A DNA stretch of 64,000 nucleotides from Girardinichthys multiradiatus (GCF_021462225.1 NC_061811.1:20114663-20178662); one strand, 5' to 3'. Numbered from the stretch's first letter, positions 22,801-33,761 are shown. Notes: a model not told the origin generated them from the sequence alone. Translations and numbers: made by a program.

Positions 22801-25800
22801 ACAGGTCCTTCTCAAAAAATTAGCATATTGTGATAAAGTTCATTATTTTCTATAATGTAATAATGAAAATTTAATATTCATATATTTTAGATTCATTGCA
22901 CACTAACTGAAATATTTCAGGTCTTTTATTGTCTTAATATGGATGATTTTAGCATACAGCTCATGAAAACCCAAAATTCCTATCTCACAAAATTAGCATA
23001 TTTCATCCGACCAATAAAAGAAAAGTGTTTTTAATATAAAAAACGTCAACCTTCAAATAATCATGTACAGTTATGCACTCAATACTTGGTCAGGAATCCT
23101 TTGGCAGAAATGACTGCTTCAATGCGGCGTGGCATGGAGGCAATCAGCCTGTGGCACTGCTGAGGTCTTATGGAGGCCCAGGATGCTTCGATAGCGGCCT
23201 TTAGCTCATCCAGAGTGTTGGGTCTTGAGTCTCTCAACGTTCTCTTCACAATATCCCACAGATTCTCTATGGGGTTCAGGTCAGAAGAGTTGGCAGGCCA
23301 ATTGAGCACAGTGATACCATGGTCAGTAAACCATTTACCAGTGGTTTTGGCACTGTGAGCAGGTGCCACGTCGTGCTGAAAAATGAAATCTTCATCTCCA
23401 TAAAGCTTTTCAGCAGATGGAAGCATGAAGTGCTCCAAAATCTCCTGATAGCTAGCTGCATTGACCCTGCCCTTGATAAAACACAGTGGACCAACACCAG
23501 CAGCTGACACGGCACCCCAGACCATCACTGACTGTGGGTACTTGACACTGGACTTCTGGCATTTTGGCATTTCCTTCTCCCCAGTCTTCCTCCAGACTCT
23601 GGCACCTTGATTTCCGAATGACATGCAGAATTTGCTTTCATCCAAAAAAAGTACTTTGGACCACTGAGCAACAGTCCAGTGCTGCTTCTCTGTAGCCCAG
23701 GTCTGGGGAATGCGGCACCTGTAGCCCATTTCCTGCACACGCCTGTGCACGGTGGCTCTGGATGTTTCTACTCCAGACTCAGTCCACTGCTTCCGCAGGT
23801 CCCCCAAGGTCTGGAATCGGCCCTTCTCCACAATCTTCCTCAGGGTCCGGTCACCTCTTCTCGTTGTGCAGCGTTTTCTGCCACACTTTTTCCTTCCCAC
23901 AGACTTCCCACTGAGGTGCCTTGATACAGCACTCTGGGAACAGCCTATTCGTTCAGAAATGTCTTTCTGTGTCTTACCCTCTTGCTTGAGGGTGTCAATA
24001 GTGGCCTTCTGGACAGCAGTCAGGTCGGCAGTCTTACCCATGATTGGGGTTTTGAGTGATGAACCAGGCTGGGAGTTTTAAAGGCCTCAGGAATCTTTTG
24101 CAGGTGTTTAGAGTTAACTCGTTGATTCAGATGATTAGGTTCATAGCTCGTTTAGAGACCCTTTTAATGATATGCTAATTTTGTGAGATAGGAATTTTGG
24201 GTTTTCATGAGCTGTATGCCAAAATCATCCGTATTAAGACAATAAAAGACCTGAAATATTTCAGTTAGTGTGCAATGAATCTAAAATATATGAATGTTAA
24301 ATTTTCATCATGACATTATGGAAAATAATGAACTTTATCACAATATGCTAATTTTTTGAGAAGGACCTGTACATGTAAAGTTTCATTTTAAAAAACGACT
24401 AAAAATGGGGAAGTATATTTCATGCATTTGTTTATTGTTGTTAATTTAAAAGCAAAGACTCACAGTCAGTAACCATTCTGCTGTAGGAGCTTTTAAAAAA
24501 GCTAAAAAAAAAGGCAACATTTTAGGTTTTTCAGCTTTTATTAGGACAAATAGCCGATTCCCTCAAAGCTAACAGTGGGTTAGCTCAGCTTAGCAATATC
24601 CGCTAGGCTAGCTCAGCATGAAGTTAATAAAGTTTGAAACAAGCCCCTTTAAAGTGAGGTAGTTGTGATTAAAGATTGTTGTTAAAAATAACCAAAAAAA
24701 AAGCTCCAAAATTAAGAACTTGAACGTTTACTGTTTAGTATGGGAAATTAACACCACCTCAACAGGTTACATATACAATATTTCCATTGAATGTTCAACG
24801 TTTAATGCTGAAAATGGAATGTGTATTTTGCAAAAACAAATATTGCTGGTAGTTTAAAAGAGGAGATTGACAATAGACAAACACTTTGATATAGAAGATT
24901 TAAATTAAGCCTTAAAACATGTGATTTCTATTATTTTACCATGTTTTGAAGGGGAAATATACTTTACACTCATATCTCATTTAAGCAACCTAAGCATACT
25001 CTGTGACAGCTAATGCTTGCTTAGTTTGGCTTATTAGCAGCTTTTAGCAAACTCTTTACAGTCTTTTTTTACAGTGTACCAGTTATAGCCACAGTTTATT
25101 TGTTAAAGTGTCTCAAAATAATTAAGTGCTTTGCTACAGGAGCTTTCAAAAGTCCTTAAAACTTTATGTATTTATTTATATTTTTTGTCTTTGATGCACT
25201 TTCTCATGGCTACCGAGTACTATGTCATACACTTGAATAACTAAGCATAGCAGTAGCTGCTAGGCTGCCTCTGTCCGAAGGTTAATGAACATCCATACCA
25301 AGCTCTTCACAATTTACTAGTTACCAATTAAATTCAATATTGAAGCTAACCACAGGCTAAAAACGTAAGAACGTGCAATGTCTACTGTTCAGTATAGAAA
25401 AATAACATGACACCAATTTGTGACACATGAAACTTTCTCTTAAAGTTGTTTTTTTAATGTTTGCCTACTCTAAATAATTATATTATGTTAACATAAGGGT
25501 ATTATCAGAATTTATAAAGGGTGGTTCACACTTAACAAAACACACTTAACAAAATTCTCAAAATGTCAACTCTTGTGTCCAAAACATGTTTGCTTTCCCT
25601 CTCAATACAGCGTTCTCTGAATACATTCAATTCCTGCTTGTTGTTTGAGAAAAGCTGGCTAAACATTGCTGGTAGATTAATCTTAAAAATTTCATTAATT
25701 CAATAGAAACACAGTGTTCAATTTATCTTTCTCCAGACAAGATTAGAGAGTTGATCCGTACAAACAGCTTAGGTATATGGAAAACTGTTTAGAAGTGACA

Positions 25801-28800
25801 TTGAGAGATGATGCAGAAGTATTTCAGAGAAAACAGTACCAACAATCTAAATAAATTAAATGACAGTATTTATGCTTTATCTTCCAACTTGTACAGGCCA
25901 AACTATCGGGTGCCAGTCATGCAATATCCCAAATATCAAGCCAACTGCACATTGCATGTTTGATACTAACAGAAAAGTTTGCTGTTAAATATTCGATTGA
26001 ACCTATGGAGTGAACTCTGTGTGTCAGTGTGAACAACTTGTGTTTCTTTTCTGAGGACAAGTTTAGAAATACAAATTGTTCAGTAGTTTTGCATAGGTCT
26101 ATTATGGATGGGTCGTAACTAGTATTTATAAGCACTGAACTATTTAAATATTCATCTTTCTGCACAAATAATAAAAATCTAAATCAAATAAACTCAATGT
26201 AATATCTTTCGAATTGAATCACACAAATCCTACAAACTTACTTGCATGTGGCAAATTAACTAAATACTCACAAACTAACCAAACAATGCAAGACAAACTG
26301 ATTTTAACCAGATTTTAGTAGACATAAGCATATCAGATACTGAAGTGTTTCTTCTAGGTTTGGATCCATGTGCTCAAGGACACAACTGTCAGCATATGTG
26401 TGTCAACAGTGGGAACTCGTACAGTTGCAAGTGTCACTCAGGCTACGTTTTGAATCCCGACAAGAAAACATGCTCAGGTAAGTATTTTACTATTCAGCTG
26501 TTTTTAACCTAATCTTTTTCAACATATAGTGTAGACAAGCCTTACGTAGGGAAAGATGGTTAAATGATTTATGTAAAAATCCCAGTTTTCCATTTAGGTG
26601 CTAAAAAAATAATATTTAAGTAATAGAAAACAAGCTCTCTCATAAATGACAAGTTTTCTAAAATAGTTGACAGCAATTTTGGTGTGCTTCAAGGTTCTAC
26701 CTTGAGTCCTCTTCTTTTTAGTTTGTATATCAGTGATTTTCCTAAGGTTTGTCCACTTCATGTTACTTGTCAGATGTATGTAGATGACACTGTTGTGAAT
26801 TTGCATGAAAAAACAAACCAAATATTGCAGAAGAACTATAAGCTGCAATTGCTATATTGTCTAATTGGTTATGCAACTCATGTTTAAATCTTGGTGTGAA
26901 TAAAACTGTATACATGTTTAAGGTCTGTAAATAGAGATCCAGATGGAGAAGTTCTAGTGTAACTTTATAAGTCCTTATAAGTCATCTTCTTATTGAAAAA
27001 CGTGTCAACCTGATGTGTTGATGGCTATTTTACAGGTGCAGATGCTTGTACCCAGGGACATGACTGCCAGCACATTTGTGTCAACAGTGGTGACTCGTAC
27101 ATGTGCCAGTGTCGAAATGGATACGTGTTGAACGCAGACAAGAAAACATGCTCACGTAAGAACATTTATTTCTCTCAATAGATCATAAGCTCCAGCTGTT
27201 GTGACCGATAGTTTGTCTGGATTTCATATGAAGAACTCAAAGGTTTACAAAGTTCTAGGTTGCTTCATAAATCAGGGGTCTTCAAGTTGACCATGTTCCA
27301 GATGCAAAACTGGAACTCAGTTGCCTTGTAGTAACGATCAACTTTGTTGTTTTTTGCGTATTCAACCACCCAAGCAGTAGATAAGAGAAAAAATGTGTTA
27401 AACAAAAAATTACAGCCACCAATTATATTATGCATGGGACACCTGTGAGGGGATTTGATTGACTTTGGGCTTTTGGTTTCCAAATTAGAAACCCACCTTT
27501 GCAGCTTTAAGCCAAGGCAAGACATATGTATTTATATGGCATCATCTATACACAAGGCAGTCCAAAGTATTTTACAGGAAATAAATTAAAAACAAAAAAC
27601 CCCTTTAATCTTTTCTTTAAAAGAAAGCTCAATATGTCAGACCCCTAAAAACATTGCATACGAAAATAACGTTCCTTGTTGTGTTGCACTCTAAAAAAGG
27701 ATTTTTTTGTAGTCAATGTTTGTCTTTTCTATTACCGAGTTATTGTGCTGATTAACTCCGTACCATGATATTTTCTAACCAAGTGGTTTTGCTGTCTGTA
27801 CTTGACTGAAATCTAAAAGTGACTGAGACCCCATATGCAAGGTAACACACAAGCGAAATCAATGGTCTCAAGAAGAACGCCATTTTTTAAACATAATATT
27901 AGGTCCTACTTGCAGTTTGCCACAATGCATATGGGGACAACAAAGTAGAAAAAGATTATTTGATCAGATTACATCATAATATAATGTGTGGAGGAAAGCT
28001 AACACAGCTCATCACCATGAACACACCCTCCTCATCAGTGGCGGATGCTGGTCTTTCAATGAAGGGAAGCTCAATTTCAAGATCGCTAATTCGCTCATTT
28101 CACTGTCAATCAAAAAGGGATTCAGCCTCAGACAGATCATCCAATCATCATGCAGAAACTGAGCGTCCGGGCCAGCCGAGGCCAGACCACTGCCCCATAG
28201 ACTCCCAGAGACGCTGAGCGTCCGATGGGCGGGACAAAGCCCAGCATTTTTGCTTCGCTATTAAACTCACTGTTTAAAGCACTGTGAAGCTGCGGGAATG
28301 AGTGAGAGGAAAGCCGCGTCGTTACCAGTGATAAGAAGCTGATTCTGAACAAAGGTTGAGAGCGTTGTAGTGTATATTTAGTCAATGACATGTACACACA
28401 ACAATATATATTTGATATTTGATGAGCTTCCCTTGCAATCGCCACTGCTCCCCATGGTGGTGGTGGCATCATGTCGTGGGGATACTTTGTCTTTAACAGT
28501 GACAGGGAAGCTGATCAGAGTTATTGGGAAGAGAAATACAGCTAAATACAGGCCAATCCTGGAGGAAACCTGTTAGAAGCTGAAAAAGACTTAACACTGG
28601 GGAGGAGGTTCACCCTCCAGCATATATTTGAATGAACCGGTCAAAGTCCAACGCTAATATCCTTCGGGAGTCCGTGGACTTAAAAGTTGATGTTCACAGA
28701 TGCCCTGTATCCCATCTAACTGAGCTTGAGTTTTTTTGCAAACATTCTAGATGAGCAAAGCTGGTGTAGACAAACCCCAAAGCAGCTGCAACTGCAACAA

Positions 28801-31800
28801 AAGGTGGTTTTATAAAGTACTGACTCTGGGAGCTGATCAGAAACATTCAGCACCCCTTTTAGATTTTTTGTTATTTCCACGTACCAATGATACACTACCT
28901 TGTGTTGATGCATCACACTCAATCCTGATAAAATATGGTTTATGGTTGTAATGTAACACAATGCGAAAAAGTTGAATGAATGATTCAGCTGCTTTTCATG
29001 TTCAGATAAATGTGCACTTGGGACATGACTGTCAACATACATGTCCAATGTATACATGTGTTGAATGCAGACCAGAGAACATGCTTACATACATATGTCT
29101 TTTGTATGTTTCTGGTCTGTTTCTGTGGATATGCTGAGTTTTTAGAGAGATATAGGGCCATGCAGAATTTAATTGTCAAGCTTTTTTTTTTAAAGAAACC
29201 GAGCAGATCCCAGATATTACCAAAAATGTAAACTTGTTAATTTGGTCCGTTTGATTATCGTTGCATTAAAGCTTTGTATCACTTGCTTTAAGCCCCTTGT
29301 CTGTAAGGCCAGAATGCATTGTGGCACTATATATGTTGTCGTGCTAATGTGTGTCTTTTCAGGTTCTGATCCATGTGCCCATGGGCATGATTGCCAGCAC
29401 ATTTGTGAAAACAGGGATGGATCATATGTCTGCAGGTGTCGAGTGGGATATATGTTAAATACAGACCAGAAAACATGCTTACGTAAGCTATGATATTTGG
29501 GACTTAAAAAGTTATTTTTACAATGAATGTTGATTCTTACATTTAGTGTCAGGGATGCTAAAAAACATGAAAATGTAAGAACTTAGTTTTTATCTGCATT
29601 TCACCAATTGCTGTTTGCAGACTCAAAAGGTTTAAATTAGTCTTTATCACAGTTTTCTTTTTGTTACGGTTTTGTAGGATTTAAAGTAAATTTTTTATAG
29701 ATATTAAATAAATTGTGATTGAAATGTTTGCCAGAGGGTAAATAAGGATTTTTAAAAGGCACTAACTTCAGGCATTCTTACATTCTCGGTTTGTGAAATT
29801 ACACTAATACTGTGTGCTTCACAGAAACAAAAGTTGAAGTGACTGGGTTTGAATTAAGCAGACTTAGCTCTGCATTTGCAAATTGTTCCAACCTCATAAT
29901 GCTTTTGTTGGGCCGGTCCTTAAGTCCTGCATTTTTTCTGAACTGTTCTGGATCACAGTAGCAACTTCATTCTTAACAGGTGCTGAGTTGGGATCCTGAT
30001 GCTGTAGCTACCTGTGGGTACAGTGAGGTTTTGATTAATGAGGTTTAATAAAATGTCATTATAACAAGTACTCGCTGAAGTCTGACATAAAGTAAGGACA
30101 CAGTTTTTACTGTTTTAAAAAGGCTAATCATGCAATTAAATATCATATTAGTTTTGGGTTATAAGGCTAAATTTAAGGGTGCTCACAGACCCGGCTGGAT
30201 ACAAGTGGGAGGTTAAGCAGCAGCTTGTTAAGGGACATTTAACCAAATATTTGTGGGGATAAATGTAGATATTTTAGCCAATTTGAACCCTTTGAGAATG
30301 AAAGATCACAGAAGAAAATAATGGAAGAAAACCCCCAAATAATTTAAACTTAAAACATCTTAAAATGTTTTTCTTGTTATTTAAAGTCATTAAAATTGTA
30401 AGTTTTCTAATGATTTCAGCATGAAAATGAACATTTCTAAAACATCAATAAAAGGCCCTAATTAAAATAACATTAATGCATATGATGAGCATATATAAAC
30501 TTCTTTACAGAACGTTATGTGATGGCCTTTAATTTGTAATGGATGTTATTAGTGGTTACCGGTCCAATACCAAGTCAAAGGGATCCGGTTGGAAACTCCA
30601 CCACACTGTTTATAGGAGATGTCAGATCATGTGTGATCGCTACAGGCTCTGATCCATGTTCTCATGAACATGATTGTCTGCATGTTTGTGTAAACATTAA
30701 TTGCTCATACAAGTGCAAATGTCAATATGGATATCTTCAATCCAGATATGAAAACAGGCTCACCTAAAACTTTTCTTTTCTGGACAAGCACTTCTTCACT
30801 GCATGTTCTTATCTGAGCCACACAGATGTGAAAGCCTTTTCTGACAGGAAAACACAAACAGAATCCTCATTCAACATCTCTGCATCAAAATATGCACAAG
30901 TGTGAATCATCACAGAAGGACCGTTTCATGTGCAGCTCTTTAAGGCACCACAAAAATATTTGCAAAACAAAGTGTTTCTGGCATATCAGATCTTTGAGCT
31001 TGTCTTTTCAGGCTCAGATGCTTGTGCTCGGGGACACGACTGCCAGCACATTTGTGTCAACACTGGAAGCTCATATGTCTGCAAGTGTCGGCTGGGATAT
31101 TTGCTCAACATGGACCAAAAAACATGCTCACGTAAGAAAATTTACTTTCAGAACCTCCATTAGTGATCCAGCAGCTATTTGTTTTAGTTTTGCCTGAAAT
31201 CTAGCCTTATTTTCAAAGAAAACTATCAGACGTTTAAATTTTCCATGTTTTAAGGTGGAAAATTACCAGAAATGACCTTCTAAGTTTCCAAAATTTCTTT
31301 GTGAGAGAACTTGAAAATCATGTGTAGACTACCAACAACCGAAAGAAATTCAAAAGCCTGAATGTCTGATGTTATCAAAGATGGCATTCTGGGAATTTTC
31401 CCACCTATTTCTGTTAAACTGCGTGGTTCAGATATCCACAGAATACACTATAGATTGGATAATTTGATTACCAAAACATGTTTGTGGACAGAATAAACTG
31501 ACCCAGTGTCTTCCTCCAGGTTCAGATGCATGTGCTCAGGGACATGACTGCCAGCACGTTTGTATCAGCAACGGTGATTCTTACAACTGCAAGTGTCGAG
31601 TAGGATATATTCTAAATTCAGACCAGAAAACATGTTCACGTAAGGATTTTTAACTTCAGTTAAGGCACATTGTTCTCACACCTCAGGTTGTTGGTAATGT
31701 ATGCCTGCTTCAATCTCCACATTTCCTAAATAAAGCTTCCCTAAAGCTGTTTAGATGTACGTTTGGAAGTTCCATAACTGTCAATATAGGACTGTGTAAA

Positions 31801-33761
31801 GACAACGCCAAGACTGAAAGAAATCAGCAATAATCAGTTGTTCCTTCCCATTTATCTGGGAAGGGTTATAAGGCCATTTCTATACAATTTACTGTCCATC
31901 GATGTTCAGTGGGAAAAATTTACAAGTGGGAAACACTTAAGCCAAAAATAGTGGGTATCTCTATGAATTTACTCCCAGTGTTAGCGTGTGCAATGTTCAG
32001 AGAAATTACAAAAAACCTAAGAGCGTCATCTCAGATTCTATAGGCCTGCCTCAGCATGATAATGTTAAATTTTATCACAGTAAAAAAACACAGAAGTATG
32101 GCTTTTTGGAATGGTTGCCAGAAGAAAGGTTAAAAGAATATGGCAGCCTGACTTAGTTTTAAGTCGCATCTCAGTGAACCACAAGAAGACGTACACCAAA
32201 GTAGAGATGTTAATAAGCTGTAAAGCACACAGATAGAGGGCTGATTGTCTAGACTTGTTTTGAAGCCACAGGACTAGTAAACATTACAGTCATTGAGTCA
32301 ACCATGAACTCCTGCGTATCAAAGTATTCTGGAGTTTGAGAGTGAGTCTAACTTTTGGATAGCTGAAGTTTAACCCAAAAAGGGTCACCAACAGGACAAT
32401 GATCCAAAACACAGCAGCAAACCTACAACAAAATGGCTAAAAAAGAAAAGAAGCAAGGTGCTGCAATGGCCTAATTATAGTCCAGCTGTTAAACAGATAG
32501 AAATGAATTAGTTGGACCTTAAGAGAGCTATGCATAAACAATGGTCTGCAAATTTAAGTGAACTGAAGACATGTTGAAAAAGATGAGTGGTGCAAATTCC
32601 TCCACAACAATGTAAGAAACTTATAAAATCATACAGAAAATGACCAGAGAGCTATTGCTGAGTGGTTTTACAGCAAGACATAAATTCAACCAGACTTTAA
32701 AGTTTACTGTAGTTTCAAACAGAGTTTATTAATAAATACTTTCCTCGTGCTCCTGATTTCAGTTATTTTTAATCCATCTGCGTAGATTAAAAAAATAGCT
32801 TGAGCATCGAAAGGATCAAGAGCTGTACTATTTATCTGCAGGAACAGCTCCAAAACTGCTTTGTGCTTAAACCCTTTCTGCAGCTTTAAATCATAACGTG
32901 TGTTTTGTTTACAACAACAACACAAATATCATGTCTTTGTTTTTTGCAACCCTCAACTGTTGGAAACACAGCAGTTGATACTAACCAAGGCATTCAAGTC
33001 CAAAGATAAGCAGTACCTTTGCTAGTTTTGCACAGTTTAAAGTCCAGGGTTCTGTAGGAAAAAGGTTCAGACTATTACAATGTTAGTTTGTTGGAATATT
33101 TAGTAACATGTTATATTTGTCTGGATATCTCTTCATTTAATTAATGTTATGTGTCTTAATATTCCTTTGAATGTGGACCTCAATACGTAAGCATGCTTAA
33201 GCTATAATTGGTTTGAATGTTAAAACAAAGTACTAATCTCTCTCTTAATCCAAAATCATCCCAATCATGGCTGCCATCTGTAATCTAAGCCAAACTATAT
33301 GAAGTAACACATTTTTTCATTTTACTTTAATCTCTGATTCCAATTTAAATATTTTACCTGCTTCTGTCATGTATCCTGCATTAGATGATGAAAACCTTCC
33401 TCTGCGCCTGTCAGACTCTCTCCACATGTGTTTTGTTTTGTTTCAGAGGAAATGAGAAGTGAAATAACAGAAGATGCTTGCATGTGTGAAGCTCAGCTTG
33501 TATTCCAGAAAAAAGTGCAGTCAGCCATTCAGGAGCTCACCAGGAAACATATCCTTTTTTGACTCCATATTTTAAGATGTCATTTTACAATTTAAATTAA
33601 TTTCAAAAAGACAAAAATTGCTTTAATCAGTATTAATTATACAATATTTTGTATCAAATTAGCACATTGTTCCAGTAAATATTTGCATTTCCTTGACTGT
33701 TTGATCACTTGCTGAACTTTCAGACAAAATAAGCAACATTGAAGGTGAATTCCAACAATGA
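19833..33761 (+). CDS. matn3: Matrilin-3
   Basis: Secreted cartilage matrix adaptor protein that forms oligomers through a C-terminal coiled coil. Exons: 19833-20100 (signal peptide [15 protein letters not shown], then a charged Arg-rich linker), 21561-22136 (vWFA domain), EGF exons 26358-26477, 27036-27155, 29363-29482, 31012-31131 and 31520-31639 (each 120 nt, phase 1), coiled coil 33447-33548 and 33709-33761. The vWFA domain has a full metal site: DSSRS, the Thr of SGTMTG, and TDGRPQD. The vWFA-EGF junction reads ETLCGLDPC, like human ETFCALDPC. The final intron is AT-AC. The predicted protein is 532 residues with five EGF modules, whereas human has four. An in-frame ATG lies upstream at 19737, but 19833 is chosen because the signal peptide begins there. 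It cannot be told whether this is the a or b fish paralogue. Confidence 0.96.
20101..21560 (+). other. matn3: matn3 intron 1
   Basis: GT-AG intron in phase 1. It is AT-rich and holds ATT/CAT-type simple sequence at about 21115-21215. No other gene or transposon was recognised. Confidence 0.6.
22137..22247 (+). other. matn3: Possible alternative extension of the matn3 vWFA exon
   Basis: The vWFA exon ends at a good donor (G then GTAAGG, 22137). The frame stays open for 48 more codons, and a second good donor (G then GTATGT) follows at 22248, exactly 111 nt later and in the same phase. Use of it would add 37 residues rich in Asp, Asn, Glu and Lys (starting [13 protein letters not shown]) between the vWFA domain and the first EGF. 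Only RNA can tell whether it is used. Confidence 0.4.
22802..24369 (-). mobile_element. Tc1-type transposon, copy 2, inside matn3 intron 2
   Basis: A 1568-bp element with CAGGTCCTTCTCAA at both ends in inverted orientation, flanked by TA (22800-22801 and 24370-24371). It is the same family as copy 1 at 10047-11609 but points the other way. It has long inverted repeats of about 200 bp and an open transposase gene. It lies antisense to matn3. Confidence 0.95.
23079..24041 (-). CDS. Tc1 transposase, open reading frame
   Basis: A full 320-residue frame from [11 protein letters not shown] to the stop. The N-terminal part carries helix-turn-helix blocks ([17 protein letters not shown]), and a basic GRKKCGRKR segment follows. 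The catalytic triad is visible: Asp in LFLDES, Asp in [10 protein letters not shown], and Glu in DLNPIENLW, with 34 residues between the last two (DD34E). The enzyme cuts and pastes the element at TA sites. Two positions differ from copy 1 at usually conserved motifs: LFLDES for LFSDES and NSSDLN for NSPDLN. It is open, but activity is uncertain. Confidence 0.92.
   Translation of the reverse strand: MGKTADLTAVQKATIDTLKQEGKTQKDISERIGCSQSAVSRHLSGKSVGRKKCGRKRCTTRRGDRTLRKIVEKGRFQTLGDLRKQWTESGVETSRATVHRRVQEMGYRCRIPQTWATEKQHWTVAQWSKVLFLDESKFCMSFGNQGARVWRKTGEKEMPKCQKSSVKYPQSVMVWGAVSAAGVGPLCFIKGRVNAASYQEILEHFMLPSAEKLYGDEDFIFQHDVAPAHSAKTTGKWFTDHGITVLNWPANSSDLNPIENLWDIVKRTLRDSRPNTLDELKAAIEASWASIRPQQCHRLIASMPRRIEAVISAKGFLTKY
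24440..25740. repeat. Possible ancient tandem duplication, unit about 654 bp
   Basis: Three landmarks recur with nearly the same spacing: GGAGCTTT (24486 and 25139), GCTAGGCT (24602 and 25259) and TACTGTT-AGTAT (24729 and 25383), offsets of 653, 657 and 654. Between them the two halves are much diverged. It lies in matn3 intron 2, next to the Tc1 copy. Confidence 0.4.
26600..26960 (+). mobile_element. LINE fragment, reverse transcriptase part
   Basis: The + strand reads [20 protein letters not shown], then the catalytic YVDD and, after a frame change, [17 protein letters not shown]. These are the standard blocks of a non-LTR retrotransposon reverse transcriptase, of a different type from the fragment at 1860-2540. 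It is short, frameshifted, and sits in the matn3 intron after the first EGF exon. Confidence 0.8.
27860..28930 (+). repeat. Degenerate Tc1-type transposon carrying a MITE
   Basis: Transposase blocks in the usual order are recognisable (caagaagaacgccat at 27870, tgtgtggaggaaagctaaca at 27984, ggtggtggtggcatcatg at 28456, agtactgactctggg at 28815), but stops and indels are frequent. The transposase gene is split by a separate element at 28036-28447. It lies in matn3 between the second EGF exon and the first decayed one. Confidence 0.75.
28036..28447. mobile_element. hAT-type MITE
   Basis: A 412-bp element begins CAGTGGCG and ends CGCCACTG, with a further inner repeat (GGGAAGCTCA near the left, its inverse near the right). 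The flanks are ctcctcat (28028-28035) and ctccccat (28448-28455), an 8-bp duplication with one mismatch, which is the hAT family length. The element is GC-richer than its surroundings and has no transposase gene. Confidence 0.75.
29006..29088 (+). pseudogene. Decayed matn3 EGF exon A
   Basis: After a TTCAG acceptor, 83 nt match the EGF exon pattern (GGGACATGACTGTCAACAT at the front, TTGAATGCAGACCAG and ACATGCTTAC at the back) but lack 37 nt from the middle compared with the 120-nt intact exons. The loss breaks the frame. The donor position reads AT instead of GT (TTACATAC against TTACGTAAG in the next exon). It is very unlikely to be spliced. Confidence 0.85.
29363..31639 (+). other. matn3: matn3 EGF exon cluster (third to fifth intact copies)
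   Basis: Intact exons 29363-29482, 31012-31131 and 31520-31639 each encode one EGF module of the form C-A-x-G-H-D-C-Q-H-[IV]-C, then SY-x-C-x-C, GY and a D-x-K-T-C end. They are 120 nt long and in phase 1, so any one can be added or skipped without breaking the frame. A decayed copy lies among them at 30646-30763. Confidence 0.95.
30646..30763 (+). pseudogene. Decayed matn3 EGF exon B
   Basis: After a TACAG acceptor the frame reads [16 protein letters not shown] and [10 protein letters not shown], a clear EGF module. The exon is 118 nt instead of 120: two bases are lost after GGATAT, so the last cysteine is out of frame. The donor is also gone (CTCACCTAAA where intact exons have CTCACGTAAG). 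The five earlier cysteines survive, so decay seems recent. Confidence 0.85.
31770..32700 (+). repeat. Degenerate Tc1-type transposon
   Basis: The + strand carries transposase blocks in order (acctaagagcgtcatctcag at 32016, agccacaggactagtaaaca near 32263, gtattctggagtttgag near 32323, aacaggacaatgatccaaaa near 32391, ttaagagagctatgcataaa near 32519). It is of a different Tc1 subtype from the other copies. Stops are frequent and no clean ends were found. It lies in the matn3 intron before the coiled-coil exon. Confidence 0.75.
33549..33708 (+). other. matn3: AT-AC (U12-type) intron in the matn3 coiled coil
   Basis: A 160-nt intron starts ATATCCTTTT (the U12 5' splice consensus) and ends CAC, with TTCCTTGAC at 33689-33697 fitting the U12 branch site and its branch A (33696) 12 nt before the intron end. 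Joining AAAC to TTGCTGAAC gives [13 protein letters not shown], matching the human order LTRK-LEAVSKRL. No GT-AG alternative gives this. Matrilin-1 is one of the founding examples of AT-AC introns. Confidence 0.93.
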
